Part shown: positions 1-8,543 of the stretch, one piece after another
Numbering within the stretch: position 1 is the stretch's first letter
Layout of the letters: each line of letters opens with the position of its first letter
DNA from: Candidatus Excrementavichristensenella intestinipullorum
GTDB taxonomy: Bacteria; Bacillota; Clostridia; Christensenellales; Aristaeellaceae
NCBI GenBank assembly: GCA_018711685.1
Contig: DVHZ01000022.1
Coordinates: 1-36,568 of the forward strand
Length of the DNA stretch: 36,568 bases
Reading direction: 5' to 3'
Translations under genes and position numbers: made by a program
The notes under the pieces: model-generated
Database searches by the model: none
What the model was told of the DNA's origin: nothing
Seen by the model: the letters and a program-made list of their open reading frames with translations, nothing else

Positions 1-24
1 CCCCGGCCCCCCGCCCCCCGGGTC

Positions 25-48
25 AGCGCGTCTCGCGGCGCTTTTTTT
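25..48 (+). terminator. Possible intrinsic terminator of a gene left of the window
   Basis: A short stem (25-29 pairing with 38-42, possibly extended by a bulged pair) is followed by seven T residues at 42-48 on the plus strand. No plus-strand gene in the window ends here, so it would serve a gene entering from the left and converging on the protease gene. The stem is short, so the call is tentative. Confidence 0.4.
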
Positions 49-62
49 CTCGTGAGGCTGGG

Positions 63-1166
63 TTAGTCTTCCGGGTTCAGGGTGAGGGACAGGGTGAGGG
101 TCTGCCACTGGTCCAGGGGTTGGCTGGTGGCCGGGTCAAAGTAGCGGCACACCTCCAGGGCGATCTGCTGGCCGAACTGGCAGCCGTCCAGCAGGGCGAC
201 CAGCTGGTTGGTGGTCTCGATGCGCGTCCCGTCCAGGCTGAGGATGATGTCGCCCGGCTGGACGCCCGCCAGGGCGGCGGGGCCGCCGGCCTCCACTTCC
301 ACCACCTGGGCGCCCATGGGCGGGTAATTGCGCAGGGGCTGTTCCGGCCCCTCCAGGGTGACCACGGTGACCCCCAGCCGGGGCCGGGACACGTAGCCCT
401 TTTCCACCAATTGTTCAAACACCGGCTTCACCGTATTGATGGGCACGGCAAAGCCCAGCCCCTCGTAGACGGTGGTCATGTCGTACATCAATTTCAGGGT
501 GGGAATGCCGATGAGCTGGCCCCGGTAGTTGAGCAGCGCGCCGCCGGAATTGCCGGTATTGATGGCCGCGTCGGTCTGGATGACCTTGACCGAGCGGGTG
601 AAGTTGCCCGCGCTCACGTCCTCCCGGTCCAGGGCGGAAATTACCCCCACGGTCACCGAGCCCACCAGCACGGTGCCGCTGCTGTCCCCCGGATTGCCGA
701 TGGCGATGGCCAGTTCCCCGATCTGGAGCTGGTCCGAATCCCCCATGGGCACGGGCTGGGCGTCGATCTCCCCCTCCACCTGGAGCACCGCCAAATCGGT
801 TCCGCTGTCCGTGCCCAGGATGCGGGCGGGCAGGGTATCGCCTTCCAGCAAGGTGACTTCCACCTTGTCGCAGTTCTCCACGATGTGGTTGTTGGTGATG
901 ATATAGCCCCGTTCGTCCACGTACACCCCGGAGCCGGCGGCCAGCAGGCGATACACCGTGCCGGCTTCCTGGGTCCACTGGCCCTGGTAGGCGCAGACCT
1001 GGACCACCGCCGGGCGCACCGCCTGGACGATGGCGGGCACCGGGTTATCCTGGGCGTAAACCGCCTCGTAGCCCGGCGCCTGGGCCAGGGCCGCCGGCCC
1101 GGCGGCCAGCAGCGCCAGGACGGCAGCGGCGGCGATGAGGATTTTCAGGTTCTTGTTCTTGCTCAT
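63..1166 (-). CDS. HtrA/DegP-like S1C serine protease with one PDZ domain
   Basis: Exported trypsin-like protease, expected to act outside the cytoplasmic membrane in degrading or handling damaged envelope proteins. The 367-residue product starts with a basic, Ala/Leu-rich signal or anchor segment (about residues 7-29, possible cleavage after ALA). The catalytic triad is visible: His94 in TNNHIVE, Asp124 in GTDLAVL and Ser207 in GNSGGAL. A PDZ domain occupies about residues 265-360, with the hydrophobic ligand groove starting RPRLGV. The gene is last in a run mutS2, response regulator, kinase, protease, 88 bases after the kinase. This suggests the two-component system senses envelope stress and controls its own protease, as in the CssRS-HtrA arrangement of Bacillus (inference). 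A paralogue with the same unusual EGP...YPP segment in its PDZ lies at 34034-35320. Confidence 0.9.
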   Translation of the reverse strand: MSKNKNLKILIAAAAVLALLAAGPAALAQAPGYEAVYAQDNPVPAIVQAVRPAVVQVCAYQGQWTQEAGTVYRLLAAGSGVYVDERGYIITNNHIVENCDKVEVTLLEGDTLPARILGTDSGTDLAVLQVEGEIDAQPVPMGDSDQLQIGELAIAIGNPGDSSGTVLVGSVTVGVISALDREDVSAGNFTRSVKVIQTDAAINTGNSGGALLNYRGQLIGIPTLKLMYDMTTVYEGLGFAVPINTVKPVFEQLVEKGYVSRPRLGVTVVTLEGPEQPLRNYPPMGAQVVEVEAGGPAALAGVQPGDIILSLDGTRIETTNQLVALLDGCQFGQQIALEVCRYFDPATSQPLDQWQTLTLSLTLNPED

Positions 1167-1226
1167 GGAAGCGCCCTCATTTCTTACGGTCCTTTGGTCC
1201 TTTTCCCCGATTGGCGCAGGAGCGGG

Positions 1227-1256
1227 GAGCTGGGGCGGCTGGGGCCGCCCCAGCTC
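1227..1256 (-). other. Perfect 13-bp intercistronic hairpin
   Basis: Positions 1227-1239 and 1244-1256 are exact inverted repeats around a 4-base loop. The hairpin touches the stop codon of the kinase gene and lies in the 88-base gap before the protease gene. No T-run follows it on the minus strand, so it is more likely an mRNA-stabilising or attenuating structure than a full terminator. Confidence 0.6.
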
Positions 1257-2727
1257 AGGGCAGCGCCCGCATTTCCCGCTTGGCGCCTTTGCTGTCGCTG
1301 ACGGCCAGCCAGAAGGTGAAGGTGGTCAAGCCGTCCTGACTGGCGACCTGTATCTTCTGCCCGTGCTGCTCCAGGATCTTGCGCACGATGGCCAGGCCCA
1401 GCCCGGTGCCCATGCCCGCGGTATGGGCCTTATCCGCCTTATAGAACCGGTCGAAGACGTGAGGTAAATCCTCGGCGGAGATGCCCTGACCGGTATTGCT
1501 CACCGCCACCCGGCACAGCCCGCCCTCCAGGGCGGCGGCCAGGCCGATGCGGCCGCCCTGGGGGGTAAACTTCACCGCGTTGTCCAGCAGGTTGGTGATC
1601 ACCTGGCGGATGCTGTCCTCGCCGGCGCACACGGTTACCGCCTCGCCGGGCAGAGCCACGTCCACCTGGATATCCTTTTCGTCGATGCGGCCCTCGAACT
1701 TGAGCAATTCCACCCGCAGCAGTTCGCACAGGTCGAAATCGGTCTTATTGAGGGGGGCTACCCCCGACTCCATGCGGCTCAGGTCCAGCAGTTCCCCCAC
1801 CAGGCGGGCCAGCCGCCGGGTCTCCTCCAGCACGATATTCAGGTATTTATCCCACTGATCCCGGGGGACGGTGCCGTCCAGGATGCCCTGGACATAGCCC
1901 CGGATGCAGGTGAGGGGAGAGCGCAGCTCGTGGGACACGTTGGCCACGAAACTGCGGCGGGACTGCTCCAGCCCGGCCAAGTCCCGGGCCATGCTGTTGA
2001 AGGCATCGGCCAGGTCCATCATCTCCTGGTCGCCCCGGATGTGTACCCGGGTGTCCAGCTTGCCCTGGGCGAAATCCACCACCGCTTGGTGGATCTGGTG
2101 CAGGGGATCGCTCTGCCGGCGGGCGATGAGGAAGGAGAGCACGGCGCCCAGCAGCATGGCGGCGGCGGTGGCGATGGCGGCGTTGACCACCATGTCGGAA
2201 TAGTCCACCGACAGGGATTCGGTGGAGATGTGCAGAAGCACAGCGCCCCCCACCCAGCCGGTATTGTCCCGCCAGGGCACGCCCACGGTGACGATATGGG
2301 GCCCCAGCTGGGGGATCAGGCCCTGGACCCGAATCTCCTGGCCGGAGAGCACCTTGTTGATTTCGGCCACCACGGCGGGATCGTTGAGCTGTTCCTGGTC
2401 GTACTCGGTATCTCCCACCACCCATACCCGGCGGTTGGCGGAGACCAGCCACACATCGGCGCCGTAAGTCTCCCGGATCTCTACGATTTTCCAGTTGAGG
2501 GTATTGGCCAGGGCGGTATCCCGCTGCCAGAAGGAGGCCAGGTCGTACTGGGCCATCATTTGGGCTACGAAGCGGGCTTGCGCCCGCAGCTCGTCCTCCA
2601 GGGTCCGCACCCGCTCCTGGCGCATCATCACCACCACCAGCATGGACAGCACCACCGCCGTCACCAGCAGGGTGAGCAGGAACGCCCACAGCAGCCGCCA
2701 GAACAACCGGTTGCGCTTGCGCATCAT
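1255..2727 (-). CDS. Membrane sensor histidine kinase (HAMP, HisKA, HATPase_c)
   Basis: Sensor kinase of the OmpR-partner class, 490 residues. TM1 is at about residues 9-34 and TM2 at about 180-200. They bracket an extracytoplasmic sensor domain of roughly 145 residues that I cannot assign further. A HAMP linker follows, then the HisKA dimerisation helix with phospho-acceptor His266 in SHELRSPL. The ATPase domain has an N-box (NLLDNAVKF), a G1 box (NTGQGI) and a G2 box (GMGTGLGLAI). The start codon overlaps the stop of the response regulator by 4 bases (ATGA), so the two are translationally coupled partners. The exported protease gene downstream suggests an envelope-stress signal (inference). 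Confidence 0.93.
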   Translation of the reverse strand: MMRKRNRLFWRLLWAFLLTLLVTAVVLSMLVVVMMRQERVRTLEDELRAQARFVAQMMAQYDLASFWQRDTALANTLNWKIVEIRETYGADVWLVSANRRVWVVGDTEYDQEQLNDPAVVAEINKVLSGQEIRVQGLIPQLGPHIVTVGVPWRDNTGWVGGAVLLHISTESLSVDYSDMVVNAAIATAAAMLLGAVLSFLIARRQSDPLHQIHQAVVDFAQGKLDTRVHIRGDQEMMDLADAFNSMARDLAGLEQSRRSFVANVSHELRSPLTCIRGYVQGILDGTVPRDQWDKYLNIVLEETRRLARLVGELLDLSRMESGVAPLNKTDFDLCELLRVELLKFEGRIDEKDIQVDVALPGEAVTVCAGEDSIRQVITNLLDNAVKFTPQGGRIGLAAALEGGLCRVAVSNTGQGISAEDLPHVFDRFYKADKAHTAGMGTGLGLAIVRKILEQHGQKIQVASQDGLTTFTFWLAVSDSKGAKREMRALP

Positions 2728-3410
2728 TTCACCTCAAATTTATAGCCCACGCCCCACACCGTCTTGATATTCCAGCCGTATTCTTCGCAGCCGCCCAGCT
2801 TTTCCCGCAGCCGCTTTACATGCACGTCCACGGTGCGGGAATCGCCGAAGTAATCGTAGCCCCATACCTGCTCCAGCAGCTGTTCCCGGGTGAACACCTG
2901 GCCGGCGTGGTTGGCCAGAAAATATAGAAGCTCCAGCTCCTTGGGGGGCATGTCCAGGCTTTGGCCCCGGTAGTTTACGGTATAGGAGCTGATATTGATG
3001 GTGAGGCCGGGGAAGGAAAGCTCTTTTTCCGGCGCATCGGCGCTCTGGTAGCGGCGGATCACCGCCTTGATGCGGGCCACCAGCTCCTTGGGCTCAAAGG
3101 GCTTGACGATGTAGTCGTCGGCCCCCAGCTCCAGGCCCAGCACCTTGTCGAAGGTCTCGTCCTTGGCGGTGAGCATGATCACCGGAATGTTGGACACCTT
3201 GCGCACCTCCCGGCACACCTGCCATCCATCCATGCCCGGCAGCATCACGTCCAGCAGCATCAGGTTGGGCGGGGAGGCCTTAAATGCCTTCAGGGCGTCG
3301 TCGCCCCGTTGGGCGGTGGACACCTCGAAGCCCTCCTTGGTCAGGTATAAATCCACCAAGTGGCTGATATTGGGATCGTCGTCCACCAACAGAATGCGGA
3401 TTTTGTTCAT
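2724..3410 (-). CDS. OmpR/PhoB-type response regulator
   Basis: DNA-binding response regulator of 228 residues. The receiver domain (about 1-120) has the acidic pocket DDD at 10-12, phospho-acceptor Asp54 in LLDVMLPG, the conserved Thr in MLTAKDE and Lys in IVKPFEP. A C-terminal winged helix (about 135-228) has the typical recognition segment SRTVDVHVKRLREKL and wing WGVGYKF. It is followed by the kinase with a 4-base overlap and preceded by mutS2 with a 30-base gap, so it may be co-transcribed from the zapA promoter as well as from any local promoter. Its likely targets include the downstream protease gene (inference). Confidence 0.95.
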   Translation of the reverse strand: MNKIRILLVDDDPNISHLVDLYLTKEGFEVSTAQRGDDALKAFKASPPNLMLLDVMLPGMDGWQVCREVRKVSNIPVIMLTAKDETFDKVLGLELGADDYIVKPFEPKELVARIKAVIRRYQSADAPEKELSFPGLTINISSYTVNYRGQSLDMPPKELELLYFLANHAGQVFTREQLLEQVWGYDYFGDSRTVDVHVKRLREKLGGCEEYGWNIKTVWGVGYKFEVK

Positions 3411-3440
3411 GAAGCGCCTCCTTGTCCAGGGATCAAAGTT

Positions 3441-5804
3441 TTATTTCAGGGTGACGATGGTGACGCCGTCCTCGCCCTCGCCGTACCGGCCCAGGCGGAA
3501 CTCCTTGACGGCGGGATGCTTTTTGAGATGGGCCTGAATGCCCTGGCGCAGCACCCCGGTGCCCTTGCCGTGGATGATGGATACGTTTTTCAGGGAGGCC
3601 AGCATGGCTCCGTCCAGGAACAGGTCCACCGAGGTCAGCGCCTCCTCCAGGGTGAGCCCCCGCACGTCGCACTCGCTGGCGGCCTGGCGCATGGCTACGC
3701 CCACCCGGCTGGCCGTGGGCTTGGGCTTGGAGGGCTTTTCCCCCTTGACCCGCACCATCTGGCTCACGTTGGCCTTGAGCTTTAAGGGCCCGGCCTTGAC
3801 CATGGCGTCCCCCCGGGCGTCGGGGGCGGTGAGCACCACGCCCCGGGTGTTCAGGTGGGTGAGCAGCACGCTGTCCCCTTCCTTCACGTCGGTGGCCGGT
3901 TCCCCTTCCGCCGGGGCGGCCTCTCCCAGGTGCTCCCGGGTGCCGTCCAGGGCCTCCTGCAGCTGGCGGCGCATGGCGGCCAGTTCGTGTTCCTTGACAG
4001 AGGCATCCCCCTTGCGGGCCTGCTTGAGCTTGCCGATGATCTCCTCGCTCTCCCGCTGGGCCTTGACCAGCACCTGGCGCGCTTCCTCCCGGGCCTTTTT
4101 CAGCATGGCGGAGCGCTGCTCCTCCAGTTCCCGGCGCAGCCTGTCGGCCTCGTCCCGTATCTGCTGGGTCTGCTGATGGGCCTGTTCGGCCAGCTCCCGC
4201 TCCTTCTGGGCCACCTGGCGGTGGTATTCGGCGTTGGCGATTACGTCCTCAAAGCGCACCTGGTCCTTGCTCAGCCGCTCTCCCGCGTCCTGAATCAGCT
4301 TTTCCGGCAGGCCCAGCCGCCTGGATATCTCAAAGGCGTTGGACTTGCCCGGCACCCCGATGGACAGGCGGTAGGTGGGGCGCAGGGTCTTTACGTCGAA
4401 CTCCACCGAGGCGTTTTCCACACCCGGGGTGGACAGGGCGTAGGCCTTGAGCTCGGCGTAATGGGTGGTGGCCAGCACCGTGGCCTGCCGCCGCTGCAGC
4501 TCCCACAGGATGGACACCGCCAGGGCGGCGCCCTCGGTGGGGTCGGTGCCCGCCCCCAGCTCGTCCAGCAGCACCAGGGAATCTCCCCCCGCCTTCTCCA
4601 GGATGGATACGATGTTGGTCATGTGGGAGGAGAAGGTGGACAGGGACTGCTCGATGGACTGCTCGTCGCCGATGTCGGCGAACACCTGGGAGAACACCGC
4701 CACCTGGCTGCCCGGCCCGGCGGGAATCTGCAGCCCGGCCTGGGCCATCAGGGTGAGCAGGCCGCAGGTCTTCAGGGTGACGGTCTTGCCCCCGGTATTG
4801 GGGCCGGTGACCACCAGCTGGCGCACCGGTCCGCCCAGCCACAGGTCGATGGGCACCACCTTGTCCCCGTCGATGAGGGGGTGCCTGGCGGCGATCAGAT
4901 GGATGCGCCCCTCCCGGTTCAGCTTGGGGGTCACCGCCTTCATGTCCCGCCCCAGCTGGGCCTTGGCAAAGATGAGATCCAGCTGGGCCAGCAGGAGGAT
5001 GTTGTTCCTGAGCCCGTCCCCGTCCGGGGCCACCCGCCCGGACAGGTCCAGCAAAATCCGCTGGATCTCCTGCTGCTCCTTTGCCGCCCATTGCTTTAAG
5101 TCGTTGCCCGCCTCCACCACGGCCAAGGGCTCGATGTACAGGGTCTGGCCGCTGGCCGACTGGTCGTGAACCAGTCCGGGCACGTTCTGCCGGCACTCGG
5201 CCTTGACCGGCACCACGTAGCGGCCGTTGCGCACGGTGATGATGGTGTCCTGCAAATACTTGGCCATGGCCGGATTCTTGGCGAACTGGTTCAGCTTGTC
5301 CCGCATCTTGTCGTTGAGCAGGCGAATGTGGCGGCGAATGTCGTACAGCTCCGGGCTGGCCCGGTCGGCAATCTCGTCCTCGGACAATATGGCGGTGGCG
5401 ATCTCCTCCTCCACCCCCCGGTTGGTGGTGAGGCAGGCGCCCATCTGGGTCAGATAGGGCGTGTTCTCCCGGTCGGTGACCAGGGCGGAGCGCACCAAGC
5501 GGGAGGTGCGGTACAGCCCCGCCACCTCCAGCAGCGCCTTGGGCGACAACGTGCCCCCGGCCTGGGCGATCTTCAAAAAGCCGGATACGTCGCTGAAATA
5601 GCCCATGGGCGAACCGCCCATATAGGCCCGTATGGTATTGGCTTCTTCGGTCTGGGCTTGGAGCAAAGCCGCCTGCTCCAGGCCGGCGGCGGGCTCCAGG
5701 GCCAGGGCCAGCTCCTTGCCCGGCTGGGACAGGGCCAGCTGGGAGAGCATCTGCCGTATCTTGGGAAATTCCAGCACCCGCAGGTCGCGTTCATTCATGG
5801 TCAT
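3441..5804 (-). CDS. MutS2 family ATPase/nuclease with Smr domain
   Basis: MutS2 homologue of 787 residues, close to the usual length of about 785. The family acts on recombination intermediates and, in Bacillus, on collided ribosomes. The core ATPase has a Walker A motif (GPNTGGKT, about residue 334) and Walker B (LVLLDELGAGTDP, about 409). A long charged coiled-coil arm spans about 515-620 and a C-terminal Smr nuclease domain about 711-787, with the HGKGTGVLR signature. I chose the ATG at 5804 (protein begins MTMNERDL) because a TGGAG motif lies 7 bases upstream and known MutS2 proteins start at this point. An in-frame ATG 30 bases further upstream is less likely. It sits between the U32 gene and the response regulator on the same strand. 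Confidence 0.95.
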   Translation of the reverse strand: MTMNERDLRVLEFPKIRQMLSQLALSQPGKELALALEPAAGLEQAALLQAQTEEANTIRAYMGGSPMGYFSDVSGFLKIAQAGGTLSPKALLEVAGLYRTSRLVRSALVTDRENTPYLTQMGACLTTNRGVEEEIATAILSEDEIADRASPELYDIRRHIRLLNDKMRDKLNQFAKNPAMAKYLQDTIITVRNGRYVVPVKAECRQNVPGLVHDQSASGQTLYIEPLAVVEAGNDLKQWAAKEQQEIQRILLDLSGRVAPDGDGLRNNILLLAQLDLIFAKAQLGRDMKAVTPKLNREGRIHLIAARHPLIDGDKVVPIDLWLGGPVRQLVVTGPNTGGKTVTLKTCGLLTLMAQAGLQIPAGPGSQVAVFSQVFADIGDEQSIEQSLSTFSSHMTNIVSILEKAGGDSLVLLDELGAGTDPTEGAALAVSILWELQRRQATVLATTHYAELKAYALSTPGVENASVEFDVKTLRPTYRLSIGVPGKSNAFEISRRLGLPEKLIQDAGERLSKDQVRFEDVIANAEYHRQVAQKERELAEQAHQQTQQIRDEADRLRRELEEQRSAMLKKAREEARQVLVKAQRESEEIIGKLKQARKGDASVKEHELAAMRRQLQEALDGTREHLGEAAPAEGEPATDVKEGDSVLLTHLNTRGVVLTAPDARGDAMVKAGPLKLKANVSQMVRVKGEKPSKPKPTASRVGVAMRQAASECDVRGLTLEEALTSVDLFLDGAMLASLKNVSIIHGKGTGVLRQGIQAHLKKHPAVKEFRLGRYGEGEDGVTIVTLK

Positions 5805-5900
5805 ATGACTACTCCATCCGCCTATGGCGTTCACGGGGCCCTCGGGCCGCGGCCGGGTCCCCTTTTTCGCTTGCCCGCCTCATGGGCGAGCCGGATTTTA

Positions 5901-8015
5901 TTACTCCACGCCCCGGAAATAGTGCCCGGTGGTGGAGGGCAGGTCCTTGATTCTGTCCCAATGGGGGCCTTCCAGGGGCAGGCCGTCCAACACCCGGCGA
6001 TGGCATATCACCAGCGCCTGGCACAGTTCCTGGTCCTCCCCGGTCAGCACCATCCGCCACCGGGCGCTGGGGGGCAATTGCCCGGCCCGCCGCAGCAGCA
6101 TCAGGGGCACGCTATTGTACACCCGAAGGATGCAGCCCTGGTCCGTCTTCAGCCTGGCCAAGGGGAAACGGGCCCCCTTTCTGTCCACCAGCTGATGCTG
6201 CCCCACCTGGGCCCCGCCCCGGTCGCACCGGCGGCAGGCGGCGTGGGGGCCGCCCCCCAGGCAGTGGTTCAGGGGACAATGGCGCAGCAGCATGAGGACG
6301 GCCCTGCCGTATACCACCAGCTCCTTTTCCCCCGGAAGCGCCCGGATCTGGGCGCAGGTGAGCTCGGGAGAGGGGGTATGGGGCATGTCCAGCAGGGCGG
6401 CGGCAACGCCATTGAACAGGTTCATGGGCCCGTCCGCCCGCATTTCCCCCGGCCATTTCAGGGCCAGATGGGCGGGATTGGAGGCCAGCACCCCCTGTAT
6501 CCTGCTCCCCTGGGCCAGCGCCCACTGGTTCAAAGCCGCCAGGCCGTCCCCGCTGAGGGTGGGGGGCAGGGCCAAGGTAAAGGGGAAGTCGGGTCTCCGG
6601 TCCAGCCCGGCCCCGGTCAGGTCCTCCGGCGCCCATACCGCCTCCTGGGCGCCCCAGGCCAGGGCCCGGGCCAACAGCGCCGCGTCGGCCGCCTGAACGC
6701 ATAGCCGGGGCTCCGCCTCCCCGGAACCAGCCCCGGCCCGCCGGGGCAGGGCCGCCAGGGCCTCGCTCAAAGGCCGGGGTGGCTGCATTTGCGGCGCGGC
6801 CCGCCGGGCCCGCTGCTGGCCGAGCAGCTCCAGCGCCTGGCGGCGCAGGGCGTTCACCGCCGCGGCGGACGCAAAGGCGTCCGGGTCCGCCTCCAGGCGC
6901 AAGGCCTCCAGCCTGTAGGGCGTCCCCCCCATCTTGCCCGCCTGGGCGGCCAGGCGCTGCGGGTCCGCCTTGCCCCGGGCCCGCTGGACCTCCGCCCCCT
7001 CCGCCTCAACCCGGCTGTCCCCGTCGGACAACGCCAGGGCCAGGGGCTGCCCCACCTGAGCGGTCAGGCGGCCGGTCAGGGGAATCTGCCGGGGCCGGGG
7101 CCCAGGCCACGCCCCGCCGCCGGACAGCACGTGCTTTTCCCCGGGAACGCTCATCAATTCCCCATCGTCCACTCCCGGCCCATAGCCCTGGGTGTAGCCC
7201 CGATTGAATACCTGCCTGAGCAGCGCCGGGTCCACCTTTTCCCCATCCAGGGCCAGGCGGTACAGGCTGACAACCTTGTATACGTAATCCGCTCCCTTGA
7301 GCCGGCCCTCCAGTTTCAGGCTGGCCACCCCCGCTTGAGCCAGCCTGGGCAAGCTGTCGATGGTACACAGGTCCTTGGGCGAGAGCCAATCCCCCGCCGC
7401 CTGGCACAAGGGCCCTTCCAGGCGGTAGGGCAGGCGGCAGGGCTGGGCGCACAGGCCCCGATTGCCGCTGCGCCCGCCCACCAGGCTGGAAAACAGGCAC
7501 TGGCCGGAGCAGGCCACGCACAGGGCGCCGTGGCCGAACACCTCCACGGGCACGCCCTCTCCCGCGCACTGGGCGATCTCCTCATAGGAAAGCTCCCGGG
7601 CCAAAATGGCCCGGGCAAACCCCTGCTTTCGCAAAAAGGCGACGCCCTGACGGTTGTGGATGGCCATCTGGGTGCTGGCATGGAGGGGAAGCTCCGGCAG
7701 CATACGGCCAAGCGCCCAGGCCGCGCCCAGGTCCTGGACGATGGCGGCGTCAGCCCTCGCCCGCCACAGCGCCTGGGCGATCTGCTCCAGCTGGTCCATC
7801 TCCTGGTCCTTCACCAGGGTATTCACCGTCACATAGACCTTAACGCCCCGCTCATGGCAAAAAAGGCAGGCCGCTTCCAGGGCGGATTCGTCGAAATTGC
7901 CGGCGCCGCGCCGGGCGTTGAGGCGGGTCAGCCCCAGGTAGACGGCGTCGGCCCCCGCGTTTACGGCGGCCTCCAAGGCGTCGCGGTCGCCGGCGGGGGC
8001 CAACAGTTCCATCAT
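5901..8015 (-). CDS. U32 family protein with DUF3656, RlhA-like
   Basis: Family U32 protein of 704 residues. Although called peptidases, characterised bacterial members of this size class (E. coli RlhA) are needed for 5-hydroxycytidine formation in 23S rRNA, and shorter ones (TrhP) for tRNA wobble uridine hydroxylation. That role is inferred here from architecture only. The N-terminal TIM-barrel-like region begins MELLAPAGD and carries LGLTRLNARRGAGNF. A cysteine cluster (Cys166, 169, 173, 189, 193) around GHGALCVACSGQC is typical of the family and could bind metal. The C-terminal half holds the DUF3656-type region. The start overlaps the zapA stop by 4 bases and mutS2 follows, a gene order common in Firmicutes. 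Confidence 0.88.
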   Translation of the reverse strand: MMELLAPAGDRDALEAAVNAGADAVYLGLTRLNARRGAGNFDESALEAACLFCHERGVKVYVTVNTLVKDQEMDQLEQIAQALWRARADAAIVQDLGAAWALGRMLPELPLHASTQMAIHNRQGVAFLRKQGFARAILARELSYEEIAQCAGEGVPVEVFGHGALCVACSGQCLFSSLVGGRSGNRGLCAQPCRLPYRLEGPLCQAAGDWLSPKDLCTIDSLPRLAQAGVASLKLEGRLKGADYVYKVVSLYRLALDGEKVDPALLRQVFNRGYTQGYGPGVDDGELMSVPGEKHVLSGGGAWPGPRPRQIPLTGRLTAQVGQPLALALSDGDSRVEAEGAEVQRARGKADPQRLAAQAGKMGGTPYRLEALRLEADPDAFASAAAVNALRRQALELLGQQRARRAAPQMQPPRPLSEALAALPRRAGAGSGEAEPRLCVQAADAALLARALAWGAQEAVWAPEDLTGAGLDRRPDFPFTLALPPTLSGDGLAALNQWALAQGSRIQGVLASNPAHLALKWPGEMRADGPMNLFNGVAAALLDMPHTPSPELTCAQIRALPGEKELVVYGRAVLMLLRHCPLNHCLGGGPHAACRRCDRGGAQVGQHQLVDRKGARFPLARLKTDQGCILRVYNSVPLMLLRRAGQLPPSARWRMVLTGEDQELCQALVICHRRVLDGLPLEGPHWDRIKDLPSTTGHYFRGVE

Positions 8016-8323
8016 TTTTTCTCTCCCTCCGCCCCGTCCCTCAGGGTTTCCAGCTCTTCCTGACAGGTTTTCAGCTGGGCGCGGACCTGGGCCAGCTCCC
8101 GCTTGAGGCGGTTATTCTCGTCGTGGGCCTTCAGCATATCGTCGGCCACGTTGAGGGCGGTGAGCACGGCCAGCTGGGCATAGGGCAGCCGGGTGGACAA
8201 AGACAGCTCGGTCATCTTGCGGTCCACGAAGCTGGCCACCCGCTGCACATAGCTTTCCGGGTCATAGCTGGTCATGGTATATTCTTTCCCCAAGATATGG
8301 ACGGTGGTACGAATTTTTTCCAC
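8012..8323 (-). CDS. zapA: Cell division protein ZapA
   Basis: Small FtsZ-ring-associated protein, expected to bundle FtsZ filaments at midcell. The N-terminal globular part (EKIRTTVHILGKEYTM) and the segment DPESYVQRVASFVD are the family core. A C-terminal coiled coil (about residues 55-100, KAHDENNRLKRELAQV) mediates dimer/tetramer formation. I prefer the GTG at 8323 because GGAGGG at 8331-8336 lies 7 bases upstream. The ATG at 8338 would place the Shine-Dalgarno motif inside the gene and add five atypical residues. It is first in the minus-strand run and has a promoter right upstream. Confidence 0.87.
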   Translation of the reverse strand: MEKIRTTVHILGKEYTMTSYDPESYVQRVASFVDRKMTELSLSTRLPYAQLAVLTALNVADDMLKAHDENNRLKRELAQVRAQLKTCQEELETLRDGAEGEKK

Positions 8324-8347
8324 GGCCGATCCCTCCATTCCTTTTTC

Positions 8348-8376
8348 ATTATACCATGCCCGGGGGGTGAAGTAAA
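8348..8376 (-). promoter_or_regulatory. Sigma-A-like promoter of the zapA run
   Basis: On the minus strand, TTTACT (8371-8376) and TATAAT (8348-8353) are separated by 17 bases. The predicted transcript would start about 18 bases before the GTG of zapA. It is back to back with the glycerate kinase promoter. Confidence 0.65.
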
Positions 8377-8445
8377 GCGACAGCCCGACGATAGAGCGTG
8401 GCTGCCGGGCGTTGACAGGGGTGTTGGGGCATTCGTGGGGACGGA

Positions 8446-8474
8446 TTGACCGGCTGGAAGGGACGTGCTATAAT
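8446..8474 (+). promoter_or_regulatory. Sigma-A-like promoter of the glycerate kinase gene
   Basis: TTGACC (8446-8451) and TATAAT (8469-8474) with exactly 17 bases between them. The TTG start of the kinase lies about 70 bases downstream, leaving a leader of roughly 60 bases with no obvious strong structure. Confidence 0.8.
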
Positions 8475-8543
8475 GAGGCGCAGCCCTGGAAAAAACGGAT
8501 ATGCGGCTGCGCCGGAGATTGGCGCGGCGCTGGAGGAAATGCA

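Noticed and set aside
120..1301. Long plus-strand open frame opposite the first protease gene
   Set aside because: Its product is His/Gly/Gln-rich without a recognisable domain, and it mirrors the codon pattern of the real gene in high-GC DNA.
5836..5870. GC-rich partial hairpin with five T residues on the plus strand between mutS2 and the U32 gene
   Set aside because: No plus-strand gene ends there and both flanking genes read on the minus strand, so a terminator role is not supported.
5166..8063. Long plus-strand frames opposite mutS2 and the U32 gene
   Set aside because: Low-complexity shadow translations of conserved genes on the other strand.
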